Origin: Cognatundibacterium luofuense
Lineage (GTDB): Bacteria; Pseudomonadota; Gammaproteobacteria; Burkholderiales; Burkholderiaceae_D
Length of the DNA stretch: 64,000 nucleotides
Assembly: GCF_018139685.1 (NCBI RefSeq)
Contig: NZ_JAGSPN010000004.1
Coordinates: 186,001 to 250,000, forward strand
Reading direction: 5' to 3'
This document shows, piece after piece, positions 39,053 to 47,757 of this stretch (positions within the stretch are counted from its first letter, which is position 1; every line of letters starts with the position of its first letter). The notes beneath the pieces were generated by a model. It searched no databases, was not told where the DNA came from, and saw nothing but the letters and a program-made list of their open reading frames with translations. Made by a program: the position numbers and the translations under genes.

Positions 39053-40606
39053 TCAGTGCGCGCCACCTGCATCGACCGGAGCACCGCTGCGTTTCGGCTT
39101 GGTCATCCAGACAAAGAAGATCAGACCGAGGAACATCCAGGCCGCCATCCAGAAGATATCAGTGGCTGCCATGGTGCTGGCTTGTACCGAGATAGTGCGG
39201 TCCATCATGCCGTAGGCCGCTTGCTCACCGATACCGGCACGGTGCAGGTTATCGGCCTGCAATACAAACTGGCTGGACGCATAGCCGGTGGATTCAGTCA
39301 GCCTTGAGTGGTGCAGGGTAGAGCGGTTATCCCACAGCGTGGTCATGATCGATGCACCCATACCGCCGCACATAATCCGGACGAAGTTAGATAAACCCGA
39401 AGCTGCCGGAATTTTTTCCGGACGCTGGCCGGACAAAATAATCGAGGTCAGTGGGATAAAGAACATCGACATCGCCGCGCCCTGAATCAGCGTCGGCACC
39501 ATCAGGTTATAGGTATCCACTTCGGTATTGAAGCGGGCCCGCAGGAAAAACACCAGTGCGAAACCGAGAAAGGCGGTGGTGGCAACCCAGCGGGCATCAA
39601 CTTTCGGCAGCAATTTACCAATCACTGGCGACAGCAGAATCGCAAAAATCCCGACTGGCGCCATCACTTTACCGGCTTCAGTTGCGGTGTAACCGAGCTG
39701 GGTTTGCAGCCACAGCGGCATAATCACCAGACTACCGAAGAACAAGCCGTAAGCGACGGAAATCGCCAGAACGCCGGATGCAAAATTGCGTCCTTTGAAC
39801 AGACTCAGATCGACGACAGGATGGTCTTGCCCGTTTTCCCAGATGATGAAATACACCAGCCCGACCACAGCAATCACTGTCAGCAGCACGATTTCACCGG
39901 AGTTGAACCAGTCCAGTTCTTTGCCCTTATCCAGCATCAGCTGCAATGCACCGACCCAGATGACCAGCAGCGCGAGTCCGATTTTATCGACCGGAATTTT
40001 ACGCACTACAGATTCCCGTTTGTGATAAATCGACCAGGTTGCCCACGCAGTGAACAGACCCACAGGAATATTGATATAGAAAATCCACGGCCAGCTGTAA
40101 TTGTCGGAAATCCAGCCGCCGAGCAAAGGCCCGACAATCGGTGCGACCAGTGTGGTCATCCCCCATAGTGCAAGTGCCATCGAGCTTTTCGCGGGCGGAT
40201 AACTGGATAACAGCAAGGATTGCGACAGCGGAATCATCGGTCCGGCCACGGCGCCCTGAATAATCCGCGCCACGATCAGGGTTTCAATATTCGGTGCCAT
40301 ACCGCACAGCCATGACGACAAGACGAACAGCAATACTGAGGTCATGAATAATCTGACCTGACCGAATTGCATGGTCAGCCAGCCAGTCAGCGGCACTGAA
40401 ATCGCATTCGCGACGGCGAACGAGGTAATCACCCAGGTGCCTTGTTGCGGAGAAACACCGAGATTACCGGAGATCGCCGGAATCGACACGTTGGCAATCG
40501 ACGAATCCAGCACGTTCATAAATACCGCCAGCGACAAGGCCAGCGTTCCCATCGCCAGCTCGCCCCCTTTCAGGGGCGGGTGATGGATATGCGCCTGCTG
40601 ACTCAT
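39053..40606 (-). CDS. emrB: DHA2-family MFS drug efflux permease (EmrB type)
   Basis: A 517-residue, 14-helix proton-driven exporter. Characteristic DHA2 motifs are visible: VFMNVLDSSIANVSIPAIS in helix 1, LTGWLTMQFGQVRLF in the loop after helix 2, and RIIQGAVAGPMIPLSQS in the motif C region. It is the inner-membrane pump of a tripartite system with the EmrA-like adaptor and the outer-membrane channel encoded just upstream. Its start overlaps the adaptor gene by 4 bp (ATGA). The drug range is unknown. Confidence 0.92.
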   Translation of the reverse strand: MSQQAHIHHPPLKGGELAMGTLALSLAVFMNVLDSSIANVSIPAISGNLGVSPQQGTWVITSFAVANAISVPLTGWLTMQFGQVRLFMTSVLLFVLSSWLCGMAPNIETLIVARIIQGAVAGPMIPLSQSLLLSSYPPAKSSMALALWGMTTLVAPIVGPLLGGWISDNYSWPWIFYINIPVGLFTAWATWSIYHKRESVVRKIPVDKIGLALLVIWVGALQLMLDKGKELDWFNSGEIVLLTVIAVVGLVYFIIWENGQDHPVVDLSLFKGRNFASGVLAISVAYGLFFGSLVIMPLWLQTQLGYTATEAGKVMAPVGIFAILLSPVIGKLLPKVDARWVATTAFLGFALVFFLRARFNTEVDTYNLMVPTLIQGAAMSMFFIPLTSIILSGQRPEKIPAASGLSNFVRIMCGGMGASIMTTLWDNRSTLHHSRLTESTGYASSQFVLQADNLHRAGIGEQAAYGMMDRTISVQASTMAATDIFWMAAWMFLGLIFFVWMTKPKRSGAPVDAGGAH

Positions 40607-41781
40607 GATTTGCCTGCGCCGGAATGTTCGCGAATAATTTTCTGAATACGGCTGTCAGCATCAGCCACTGCATGATCAAATACGGCAGTCTGATACACCG
40701 TTGTCTTATTATCCGCAGCAGTCACAGCGACTGGTTTGCCGGACTGGTCAGAAATATCAACCTGCACATGCATGGACAAGCCAACGCGCAGCGGGTTTTT
40801 CTCCAGTTCTTTCGGATCTAAGGCGATACGCACCGGAATACGCTGCACAACTTTAATCCAGTTACCGGTGGCGTTTTGCGCTGGCAACAGAGAAAACGCG
40901 GAACCGGTACCGGCCGACATACCGGCAATTTTGCCATGGTAAGTAATGTCGTCACCATACAGATCTGCATGCAGCGTGACCGGCTGACCGATACGCATTT
41001 TGGTGATCTGACCTTCTTTAAAGTTCGCATCCACCCACAGCGAATTCAGCGGCACAACAGACAGCAGCGGCGTACCCGGTGCCACGCGCTGACCAACCTG
41101 TACCGCGCGTTTAGCGATATAACCGGAAACCGGCGCCGGAATTACAGTGCGGCTTTCCTGCACCAGCAGTTCGCGCAAACGCGCCGCAGCACGCAATACG
41201 TTCGGATGCTGGGCTACGCTGGTGTTATCGGTCATTACTTTATTGGAAGCGAGCTGATCTTTCGCTGCTGTCAGCGCTGCTTCCGCTGCTTTCAGACCGG
41301 TTTTTGCATGTTCGATTTCTTCCGCAGAAATCGCACCGGTATTCGCCAGACCCTGACGGCGGGATAAATCCGCTTTGGCACGTTCCACATCCACGGCGCG
41401 GGCATCTGCCATCGCCTGCAAACCGGCATTATTGGCAAACAGCACGCGCACTTCGCGCACCGCCTGTGCCAGTTGTGCTTCGGCTTGCTCAATCGCGACT
41501 TTGCTGTCGGTCTTGTCCAGCGCGATCAGCGGTTTGCCTGCTTCGATGTATTCAGTATCGTCGCCATTGACCGCCAGCACGGTACCGGCGATTTGCGGTG
41601 TGACTTGCACCACATTGCCTGCCGCATATGCATCTTCGGTTTGCTCATATTTGCTGAGCACGGTTTTCCAGTAAGCGCCGTAACCGATACCGGCAACTGC
41701 CAGCACGGCAGTCACGAAAATCAGGCGGGTTTTGCGACCGTTGGATGGAATTGGCTGTTCATTTTCTTGCATGGTATTCAT
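40603..41781 (-). CDS. emrA: HlyD-family membrane fusion protein (EmrA type)
   Basis: A 392-residue periplasmic adaptor. One N-terminal membrane helix (LIFVTAVLAVAGIGYGAY) is followed by a lipoyl half-motif (VQVTPQIAGTVLAV), a coiled-coil hairpin (residues ~95-200) and the second lipoyl half (VIPAPVSGYIAKRAVQVGQ). A beta-barrel and the FAIRPGLSxxV-like end LRVGLSMHVQVDI follow. It links the EmrB pump to the outer-membrane channel. It ends overlapping emrB and lies 59 bp after the channel gene. Confidence 0.92.
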   Translation of the reverse strand: MNTMQENEQPIPSNGRKTRLIFVTAVLAVAGIGYGAYWKTVLSKYEQTEDAYAAGNVVQVTPQIAGTVLAVNGDDTEYIEAGKPLIALDKTDSKVAIEQAEAQLAQAVREVRVLFANNAGLQAMADARAVDVERAKADLSRRQGLANTGAISAEEIEHAKTGLKAAEAALTAAKDQLASNKVMTDNTSVAQHPNVLRAAARLRELLVQESRTVIPAPVSGYIAKRAVQVGQRVAPGTPLLSVVPLNSLWVDANFKEGQITKMRIGQPVTLHADLYGDDITYHGKIAGMSAGTGSAFSLLPAQNATGNWIKVVQRIPVRIALDPKELEKNPLRVGLSMHVQVDISDQSGKPVAVTAADNKTTVYQTAVFDHAVADADSRIQKIIREHSGAGKS

Positions 41782-41840
41782 CTGTATCCCTGTATTTTTC
41801 TGAATTTTTCTAAATTGATCTTAGTGTTCTTGCAGCTTGC

Positions 41841-43265
41841 TCAGTTTGTGGCCGGTAAATCACCGCCGATAGCGCGGATCAGGGCGATCTGAGAAAGCGT
41901 CATCTTGCTTTGAATGTCATTCAGGTTTTTCTTTTGGCCGACTTCATTGATTTCAGCTTGCAGGACAGGCAGGTCAGTGCCTGTACCGGCGCGCTGACGC
42001 AGCGTTGCCAGTTGCTGCAGCTGATTCGCTGATTGCCGTGCAGATTCTGCAATCTTGCGCTGCTCATTCAGCTTTTGCAGACTTTGCACTTGCTCCGCAG
42101 CATCTTTGAAGGCGCTTTGTAAGGACTGGTTATAGCTGTAGACCGCCGTGTCGTACTCCGCCACATTGCGGCTCAGACTGGCGCGCAGACGACCACCATC
42201 AAAAACCGGTAAAGAAAGCACCGGGCCGGCACCGGCAATCGCACTGCCGGATTTCAGCAAATGATCCAGTCCCAGACTGGATAAGCCGGCAAATGCATTG
42301 ATATTGATATCCGGATAGAAATTTGCCTTTGCCTGCGCAATACCTGCATCGGCTGCTTCAACACGCCAGCGCGCAGCAACGATTTCCGGTTTGCGGGCAA
42401 TCAGATGCAGTGGCAGGTTTTCCGGTGGCAGCGTCAGACCCTGTACAGGTGCAGCCGGCACTGCAATGCTTGCAGCGTAATCCGGTGTTTTACCCAGCAA
42501 TAAAGCCAGTTGCAGCTTTGCGCTGTCGATACCGTCTTTCCATTGCTGTATTTCTTGCAGCAGTGCGGATTCGCTCAGTTCGTTCTGGCGGATTTCCGTC
42601 TGATTTTCCAGACCGGCTTTGGCGCGTGCTTTCGATAATTCGCTGATACGCTGACGCAGTTTCAGCTGAGTGATGGTCAGTTCCAGCGCCTGCGCATGGT
42701 GATTCAGCTGTACCCATTGCGATGCAATCGCTGCCGCCAGACTCATACGGGCAGCGGCTAATTCGGCTTCGGTGGCTGCTTTCTGGCTGATCGCAGATTT
42801 CAACGCTGCCTGATGCTTGCCCCAGAAATCCAGATCGTATTTAACACCAACCGTCACCTGATTATTGGTATCCCAGGTGCCGCCCAGTGGCGGCGGAATC
42901 ATGCCGGTTTCCGTGAATCGCTGATAAGTGCTTTCTGCCTGCAATCCAGCGGAAGGCAGTGTGCTGGCGCGTGCCAGTGCTTCTGATGTTGCAGCGGCGC
43001 TGATGCGGGTGCGGGCCATATCGATACCCGGATTGTCTTTCAGGCCGGTTGCAATCAGTTGCGCGAGATTTTCGCCGCCGATGCGCTGCGGCCATTGCAC
43101 TGCATCCCATGCAGCATCGTTCTGCGCTGCGGTTTCAGGAGCCTGCATCAGCTTCGCCTGCGGGGAAATTCCCTGAAAGTTTGCACAGCCGTTCAGCAGC
43201 AGTACGCTGGCCATGGCCATAACGCTCAGCGCGGGTTTTAATTTGCCTGGTTTGTTCTGATTCAT
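41841..43265 (-). CDS. outer-membrane efflux lipoprotein (NodT/OprM family)
   Basis: A 474-residue TolC-like channel. The N-terminus ends with a lipobox LLLNGCANF, so it is lipid-anchored at the outer membrane. Two OEP repeats are visible with long helices; the first contains GVKYDLDFWGKHQAALKSA and the second ANFYPDININAFAGL. It completes the tripartite pump and lies 7 bp downstream of marR, so all four genes probably form one operon. Confidence 0.9.
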   Translation of the reverse strand: MNQNKPGKLKPALSVMAMASVLLLNGCANFQGISPQAKLMQAPETAAQNDAAWDAVQWPQRIGGENLAQLIATGLKDNPGIDMARTRISAAATSEALARASTLPSAGLQAESTYQRFTETGMIPPPLGGTWDTNNQVTVGVKYDLDFWGKHQAALKSAISQKAATEAELAAARMSLAAAIASQWVQLNHHAQALELTITQLKLRQRISELSKARAKAGLENQTEIRQNELSESALLQEIQQWKDGIDSAKLQLALLLGKTPDYAASIAVPAAPVQGLTLPPENLPLHLIARKPEIVAARWRVEAADAGIAQAKANFYPDININAFAGLSSLGLDHLLKSGSAIAGAGPVLSLPVFDGGRLRASLSRNVAEYDTAVYSYNQSLQSAFKDAAEQVQSLQKLNEQRKIAESARQSANQLQQLATLRQRAGTGTDLPVLQAEINEVGQKKNLNDIQSKMTLSQIALIRAIGGDLPATN

Positions 43266-43272
43266 AAATCAC

Positions 43273-43782
43273 TCATTCATTGCTTGGGTTTTCATTGCCT
43301 TGGCAACTAAAATCTTTGGCGTCCAGTAAAGGGCGGTTTGCCAGCAGCTTGCGTAACAGGCATTTCAGGAAACCCAGTTCCTCCTGCGTAAAGCCATCCA
43401 GCGCCACATCCAGTACTTCGCGGTACAGCGGCGGCAGACTGATCGCCACTTCGCGACCGGCTTCGGTCAGCTCCAGTTTCAGCGTGCGGCGGTCAGCAGG
43501 ATCGGCCACGCGACGCACCAGACCTTTTTCTTCCAGCTTATCGAGCGAACGCTTCAGCGCTGCCGGATCGATAAACAAATCACGCGCCATCGTCGCGGCG
43601 GTGACGTTCTCATGCATAGACAGCGTAATCATGATGCTGCCCTGTGCATGGGTAATGCCCGCGCGGCTGAGCGCCTGATCCACCGAGCGCGACAGCATGG
43701 TGCGGGAGCGTGCCAGCAGATAGCCGACGCTGTTCTCTACCTGCGTGACATCAAACTCCAGCGGCTTGGGTGCTTGCTGCAT
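43273..43782 (-). CDS. MarR-family transcriptional regulator
   Basis: A 169-residue winged-helix repressor. The recognition region is LFIDPAALKRSLDKLEEKGL, followed by the wing VRRVADPADRRTLKLELT, which is the MarR hallmark. It heads the efflux operon. An imperfect palindrome lies just upstream, so autorepression relieved by a pump substrate is likely (inference from family and position). Confidence 0.9.
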   Translation of the reverse strand: MQQAPKPLEFDVTQVENSVGYLLARSRTMLSRSVDQALSRAGITHAQGSIMITLSMHENVTAATMARDLFIDPAALKRSLDKLEEKGLVRRVADPADRRTLKLELTEAGREVAISLPPLYREVLDVALDGFTQEELGFLKCLLRKLLANRPLLDAKDFSCQGNENPSNE

Positions 43783-43803
43783 ATCATTCCCTCCGGAAAT
43801 TCA

Positions 43804-43822
43804 TTGACTAGGCAATAGTCTA
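43804..43822. promoter_or_regulatory. candidate MarR operator
   Basis: TTGACTA and TAGTCTA form an imperfect inverted repeat (one mismatch) around GGCAA, 22 bp upstream of the marR start. Spacing and symmetry suit MarR dimers. Confidence 0.5.
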
Positions 43823-44145
43823 CATCAGTTTTATTTTTTGTGCAGAGTACGGCGATTTTTTGTATTAGGCAGCACATAAGCCTCATCACCATCAGAAAGT
43901 GAACTGCTTTTGTGCTGAATTTCTCTGATTTTTCGCTTACTTCGTTTATTTCGCTGATTTTTGGAGTTTTGATGCGGGAAGGCAGGGGGATTTGCCTATC
44001 ACTGGCACAGCTGCATTTAGAAAAACGCTTCAAATGTGAGAAGTGCAGGTCAGAGGCGCATACAGTTCAGACCAACGCGGACAATGAATACGAATCGCAG
44101 CCTGACGTCACATGCCAAACTACTGCTGCCGGTCACTTCGATTGT

Positions 44146-44239
44146 GCAAATATCGTCATCAGGCATTTGCGGAAGCCCGGACTTTCTGCCGACGACAGGC
44201 GGGGTGCTGTGCCGGAGTCCGCATTTAAGGCATTTTGGG
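44146..44239 (-). repeat. dispersed repeat, copy D
   Basis: The core at 44175 is intact but the following 14 bp differ most from the family. The minus strand reads CLKCGLRHSTPPVVGRKSG and then PDDDICTI. It lies on the 3' side of phoH. Confidence 0.85.
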
Positions 44240-44381
44240 CTCAAAAATCGCCATGAACTGGCTTTCAGGAAATGACGGACGATGCAGCACTACACTCGGA
44301 AAGAAGGAGGGAAGGAGATAAGACCAACAGCGGACGACCTTTTTGGGCACAATGACAGTACCTCACAAACCGCAAGGCGAA

Positions 44382-44407
44382 AAAAACGCTGCCGAAGCAG
44401 CGTTTTT
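44382..44407 (-). terminator. terminator after phoH
   Basis: AAAAACGCTGC pairs with GCAGCGTTTTT around CGAA, 20 bp beyond the phoH stop. Confidence 0.88.
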
Positions 44408-44426
44408 AAACAGGCATCTGCAATGC

Positions 44427-46166
44427 TTACAGAATCTCGCTGGCGTGATCTGCCAGACGCGAACGTTCGCCGCGTGCCAGTGTAACGTGACCGCTGTGCG
44501 CCCAGCCTTTGAAGCGATCCACCACGTAAGTCAGACCGCTGGAACCTTCGGTCAGATATGGCGTATCGATCTGCGCGATGTTACCCAGACACACGATTTT
44601 GGTGCCCGGACCTGCACGGGTGACCAGCGTTTTCATTTGCTTCGGCGTTAAGTTCTGCGCTTCGTCGATGATGAGGAATTTATTCACGAAGGTACGTCCG
44701 CGCATAAAGTTCAGCGATTTGATCTTGATCTTGGAGCGGATCAGGTCCTGCGTCGCTGCACGTCCCCAGTCACCGGCATCGTTATCAGACTTGTTCAGCA
44801 CTTCCAGATTGTCGTCAAACGCGCCCATCCATGGCGACATTTTTTCTTCCTCAGTGCCCGGCAGGAAGCCGATGTCTTCGCCAACCGGCACAGTTACACG
44901 GGTAACGATAATCTCGTTATAGGTTTTGCTTTCCAGCACCTGCGCCAGACCGGATGCCAGCGCCAGCAGCGTTTTACCGGTACCAGCCTGACCAAGCAGC
45001 GTCACGAAATCGCATTCCGGATCCATCAGCAGATTCAGTGCGAAATTCTGTTCGCGGTTACGCGCGGAAATGCCCCAGATGCTGTGCTTGACGTGGCTGT
45101 AATCACGCAGGGTTTGCAGCACGGCAGTTTTGCCATTGATCTGACGCACCTGACCATAAAACGCCGCTTCGCCGTTTTTCGGTTCCAGATATACAAACTG
45201 GTTCACCAGCAAACTAGGAATCACAGGGCCGGTAATACGGTAGAAGGTGGTACTGATACCGTTTTTGTTTTCCTGCCAGGTTTCAATGCCTTTGCCATGC
45301 TTATTCCAGAAATCATCCGGTAACTGCACGACGCCGGAATACAGCAAATCAGAGTCTTCCAACACATGGTCATTGAAATAATCTTCTGCAGCCAGACCCA
45401 GCGCACGCGCTTTGATGCGCATATTGATATCTTTGGAAACCAGTACGATAGGACGTCCCGGATATTCTGCTTCCAGTGCCTGCACCACACCCAGAATCTG
45501 GTTGTCGGCTTTCCCTTTCGGCAAACCGGCAGGCTGCGTGATTTCGGATAATCTTGTCTGGAAATACAGTTTGCCGCCGGCATCACGGTTGCCCAGTTTG
45601 GACAGCGGAATCCCTTTTTCAATCGATTGATGATCAATATCGGCGACCAGCGCATCGAGAGAACGGGACACCTGACGCGCATTCCGAGCAACTTCGGACA
45701 TACCTTTTTTATGATCATCCAGCTCTTCGAGTGTGATCATCGGCAGGTAGACATCATGCTCTTCAAAGCGGAACAGGGATGTCGGATCGTGCATCAGCAC
45801 ATTGGTATCCAGCACAAACATTTTCGCCTGACCGGATTTGTCCGCAGCGCGGCTGATCTGCGATTTTGGCTTGTTGCCGGATTCTGTTTTCGCAGGAGCA
45901 GCCGCAGCAGGGCGTTCAGCAATAGTTTTTTTGGCTTTTTTTGCCACAGCCTGCGCTGCATTAGGAGTAGCGGCAACCGGTGCAGCCACCACTTCCGGCA
46001 AGGCTTTCGGTGTCGCTGCTTTCTTCGCAACGGTTTTAGCAGGCGCGATTTCCGGCGTATCTTTCGCTTTCACCTTCGCCGGCTTCGTGTCAGATGCCTC
46101 TGGCACGTTGTAATCTTTTTGCGCGAGCAGGGCTGCCGGCTTCGTTGGCATCTTGGGTAATGGCAT
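44427..46166 (-). CDS. PIN-domain plus PhoH-type ATPase
   Basis: A 579-residue two-domain protein. An Ala/Lys/Pro-rich N-terminal stretch of ~110 residues is likely disordered. A PIN nuclease domain follows (FVLDTNVLMHDP with its acidic residues, then LEELDDHKKG). The C-terminal PhoH ATPase has Walker [17 protein letters not shown] and FLIIDEAQNLTPKQMK. Related PIN-PhoH proteins are RNA helicase/nucleases. It is the longer chromosomal form (PhoH2-like), not the short PhoH linked to ybeY. It lies downstream of bcp, behind a terminator. Confidence 0.9.
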   Translation of the reverse strand: MPLPKMPTKPAALLAQKDYNVPEASDTKPAKVKAKDTPEIAPAKTVAKKAATPKALPEVVAAPVAATPNAAQAVAKKAKKTIAERPAAAAPAKTESGNKPKSQISRAADKSGQAKMFVLDTNVLMHDPTSLFRFEEHDVYLPMITLEELDDHKKGMSEVARNARQVSRSLDALVADIDHQSIEKGIPLSKLGNRDAGGKLYFQTRLSEITQPAGLPKGKADNQILGVVQALEAEYPGRPIVLVSKDINMRIKARALGLAAEDYFNDHVLEDSDLLYSGVVQLPDDFWNKHGKGIETWQENKNGISTTFYRITGPVIPSLLVNQFVYLEPKNGEAAFYGQVRQINGKTAVLQTLRDYSHVKHSIWGISARNREQNFALNLLMDPECDFVTLLGQAGTGKTLLALASGLAQVLESKTYNEIIVTRVTVPVGEDIGFLPGTEEEKMSPWMGAFDDNLEVLNKSDNDAGDWGRAATQDLIRSKIKIKSLNFMRGRTFVNKFLIIDEAQNLTPKQMKTLVTRAGPGTKIVCLGNIAQIDTPYLTEGSSGLTYVVDRFKGWAHSGHVTLARGERSRLADHASEIL

Positions 46167-46198
46167 ACGGACCTCGGAAAAATGTGAGGAGACAGAAA

Positions 46199-46251
46199 AT
46201 AAAAAACCGCACTGACAGCGCCGGAGCGTCCGGCTGGCTGTGGTAGTGCGG
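46199..46251 (-). terminator. terminator after bcp (end of the arn unit)
   Basis: CCGCACT pairs with AGTGCGG. Inside, ACAGC/GCTGT and GCCGGA/TCCGGC extend the stem around GCG. A run of A residues gives a T-tract on the minus strand. Confidence 0.8.
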
Positions 46252-46274
46252 CGGCAGTAAGATATTGTCTGTAA

Positions 46275-46757
46275 TCAAGCTGTTGGCAGTGTGCTAACGA
46301 ATTGCAGAACTTCTTCGACGTGATTTGCAACTTTCACGCCTCTCCATTCTTTCACCAACACACCTTTTGCGTCAATGACAAACGTGGAGCGTTCAATGCC
46401 ACGGACTTGCTTGCCATACATATTTTTCAGCTTCATCACCTGAAAAGTCTGGCACAGCGCTTCATCCGGATCGCTGATCAGTTCGAATGGCAAATCCAGC
46501 TTTTTCTTGAAACCTTCATGGGAGCGAAGGCTGTCACGGCTGATCCCGACGATGACGGTGTTATACGCATCAAACTGGGCTTGTGCATCACGGAAAGCAA
46601 TGCTTTCTGTCGTGCAGCCGGGGGTATTATCTTTTGGGTAAAAATACAACACCAGATTTTTTCCGGCAAAGTCGGACAAGCGAAATTCTTTCTCACTGGT
46701 CATATTTGCGGAAAAAGAGGGAATCGGGCAATTCACCGCGATTGTATTGTCAGCCAC
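46275..46757 (-). CDS. bcp: thiol peroxidase of the Bcp/PrxQ family
   Basis: A 160-residue peroxiredoxin that reduces hydroperoxides. The peroxidatic site is YPKDNTPGCTTES. The resolving Cys found five residues later in E. coli Bcp is replaced here (the residue is Ile), so it is probably a one-Cys type or uses another thiol; a second Cys occurs in DEALCQTF. The GTG at 46757 is chosen because AAGGAG lies upstream. It follows arnD closely (58 bp from this start). Confidence 0.88.
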   Translation of the reverse strand: MADNTIAVNCPIPSFSANMTSEKEFRLSDFAGKNLVLYFYPKDNTPGCTTESIAFRDAQAQFDAYNTVIVGISRDSLRSHEGFKKKLDLPFELISDPDEALCQTFQVMKLKNMYGKQVRGIERSTFVIDAKGVLVKEWRGVKVANHVEEVLQFVSTLPTA

Positions 46758-46814
46758 TGTTTTCTCCTTGTTTAAACTGAGGGGGAAGTGTATTGCTGAC
46801 AAACTTCCCGCCAA

Positions 46815-47750
46815 TCAGTTCACTGCAATCAGTTCACCTGAACGCCCGGGCACGCTGGCCCACAGTAGCGGTTTGGTTGGAAAATCCTGATTTGCAATTT
46901 GTTTAAAGTAGTGCTCCATCGAAACGCAGTCATAACCCTGCGCTTTCCATCCTGACAAAAGCTGCTCGAAGATGGGGGCAAGTTTCTGACCTTCAAGTTC
47001 CGCATGCAAAGTAAATACGTGGTCACGCGGCGTTGCCGTCAGGCTCAGAATGTGTGCAGCAATATTTGCGGTCGTGATTTGTTTGCCGGCGATATCGCGA
47101 CCCAGCAATTCATCCAGTGTGGGAAGCGTGGTCGGCATTTGCAGACACTGCATGGTCTTACCATCGACACTCAGGCGGTAGGGGCCTGTTGCCGGGTTTT
47201 GCAGTGAGCCATCGTCATTCAGAAGAGCACGGCCATCGGATGCATACTGCATTCCTGCACTGTCCAACTGACGGAATGCGTCACCGTTCATTTGCCAGCC
47301 AGCCGCACCGTGTGTCGGTGCCGCGTAGCCGAAAATATCGCGGAAACGTTGTTCAGCCTGCTGCATCTGACGCTGAGTCCATGCTGCATCTTTGTAGCGG
47401 ACAGCATCCTGCCACAACACGTGATCCCAGGTGTGGATACCGCATTCAAATCCCTGGTCGCGTACCAGATGCATTTCTTCCCGGCACTGACCGATATCCG
47501 GCCCGGGCAGAAACACGCCGTACATCAGGGTTTTAAAACCATAATGTTCGACAACCGAGGTACGGGAAACTTTTTGAAAAAAACCCGGCCGGAAGGCGCG
47601 TTTCAGCGCCCATCCGGTGTGGTCTTTTCCCAGCGAGAACAGGAATGTTGCTCCGGCCTGATGTTTTTTCAGTATCCGGACCAGATTCGGCACGCCTTCT
47701 CTGGTTCCGCGATAGGTATCAACATCAATTTTTAATGCAATAACCGGCAT
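46815..47750 (-). CDS. arnD: 4-deoxy-4-formamido-L-arabinose-phosphoundecaprenol deformylase
   Basis: ArnD removes the formyl group from undecaprenyl-phosphate-L-Ara4FN on the inner membrane. The 311 residues open with ALKIDVDTYRGTREGVPNL, the NodB-fold start of ArnD. ECGIHTWDHVLWQD and APTHGAAGW carry metal and catalytic histidines. It is the last arn gene, 7 bp after the decarboxylase gene. Confidence 0.9.
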   Translation of the reverse strand: MPVIALKIDVDTYRGTREGVPNLVRILKKHQAGATFLFSLGKDHTGWALKRAFRPGFFQKVSRTSVVEHYGFKTLMYGVFLPGPDIGQCREEMHLVRDQGFECGIHTWDHVLWQDAVRYKDAAWTQRQMQQAEQRFRDIFGYAAPTHGAAGWQMNGDAFRQLDSAGMQYASDGRALLNDDGSLQNPATGPYRLSVDGKTMQCLQMPTTLPTLDELLGRDIAGKQITTANIAAHILSLTATPRDHVFTLHAELEGQKLAPIFEQLLSGWKAQGYDCVSMEHYFKQIANQDFPTKPLLWASVPGRSGELIAVN

Positions 47751-47757
47751 CAGAGGA

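Larger units (their letters stand above)
43783..44426. other. 644-bp gene-free stretch between marR and phoH
   Basis: Apart from the MarR-type palindrome, repeat copy D and the phoH terminator, I see no supported gene. Short frames here lack ribosome sites and family features. Confidence 0.55.

Noticed and set aside
44050-44244. Minus-strand 64-codon frame with CLKCG treated as a gene
   Set aside because: It is repeat copy D plus flank. It has no ribosome site and its ends are not shared with other copies, so it is reported only as part of the repeat finding.
46805-46835. Short tandem direct repeat ATCAGTTCAC at the arnD stop
   Set aside because: Only two 10-bp units, most likely chance or a small slip; no functional reading.
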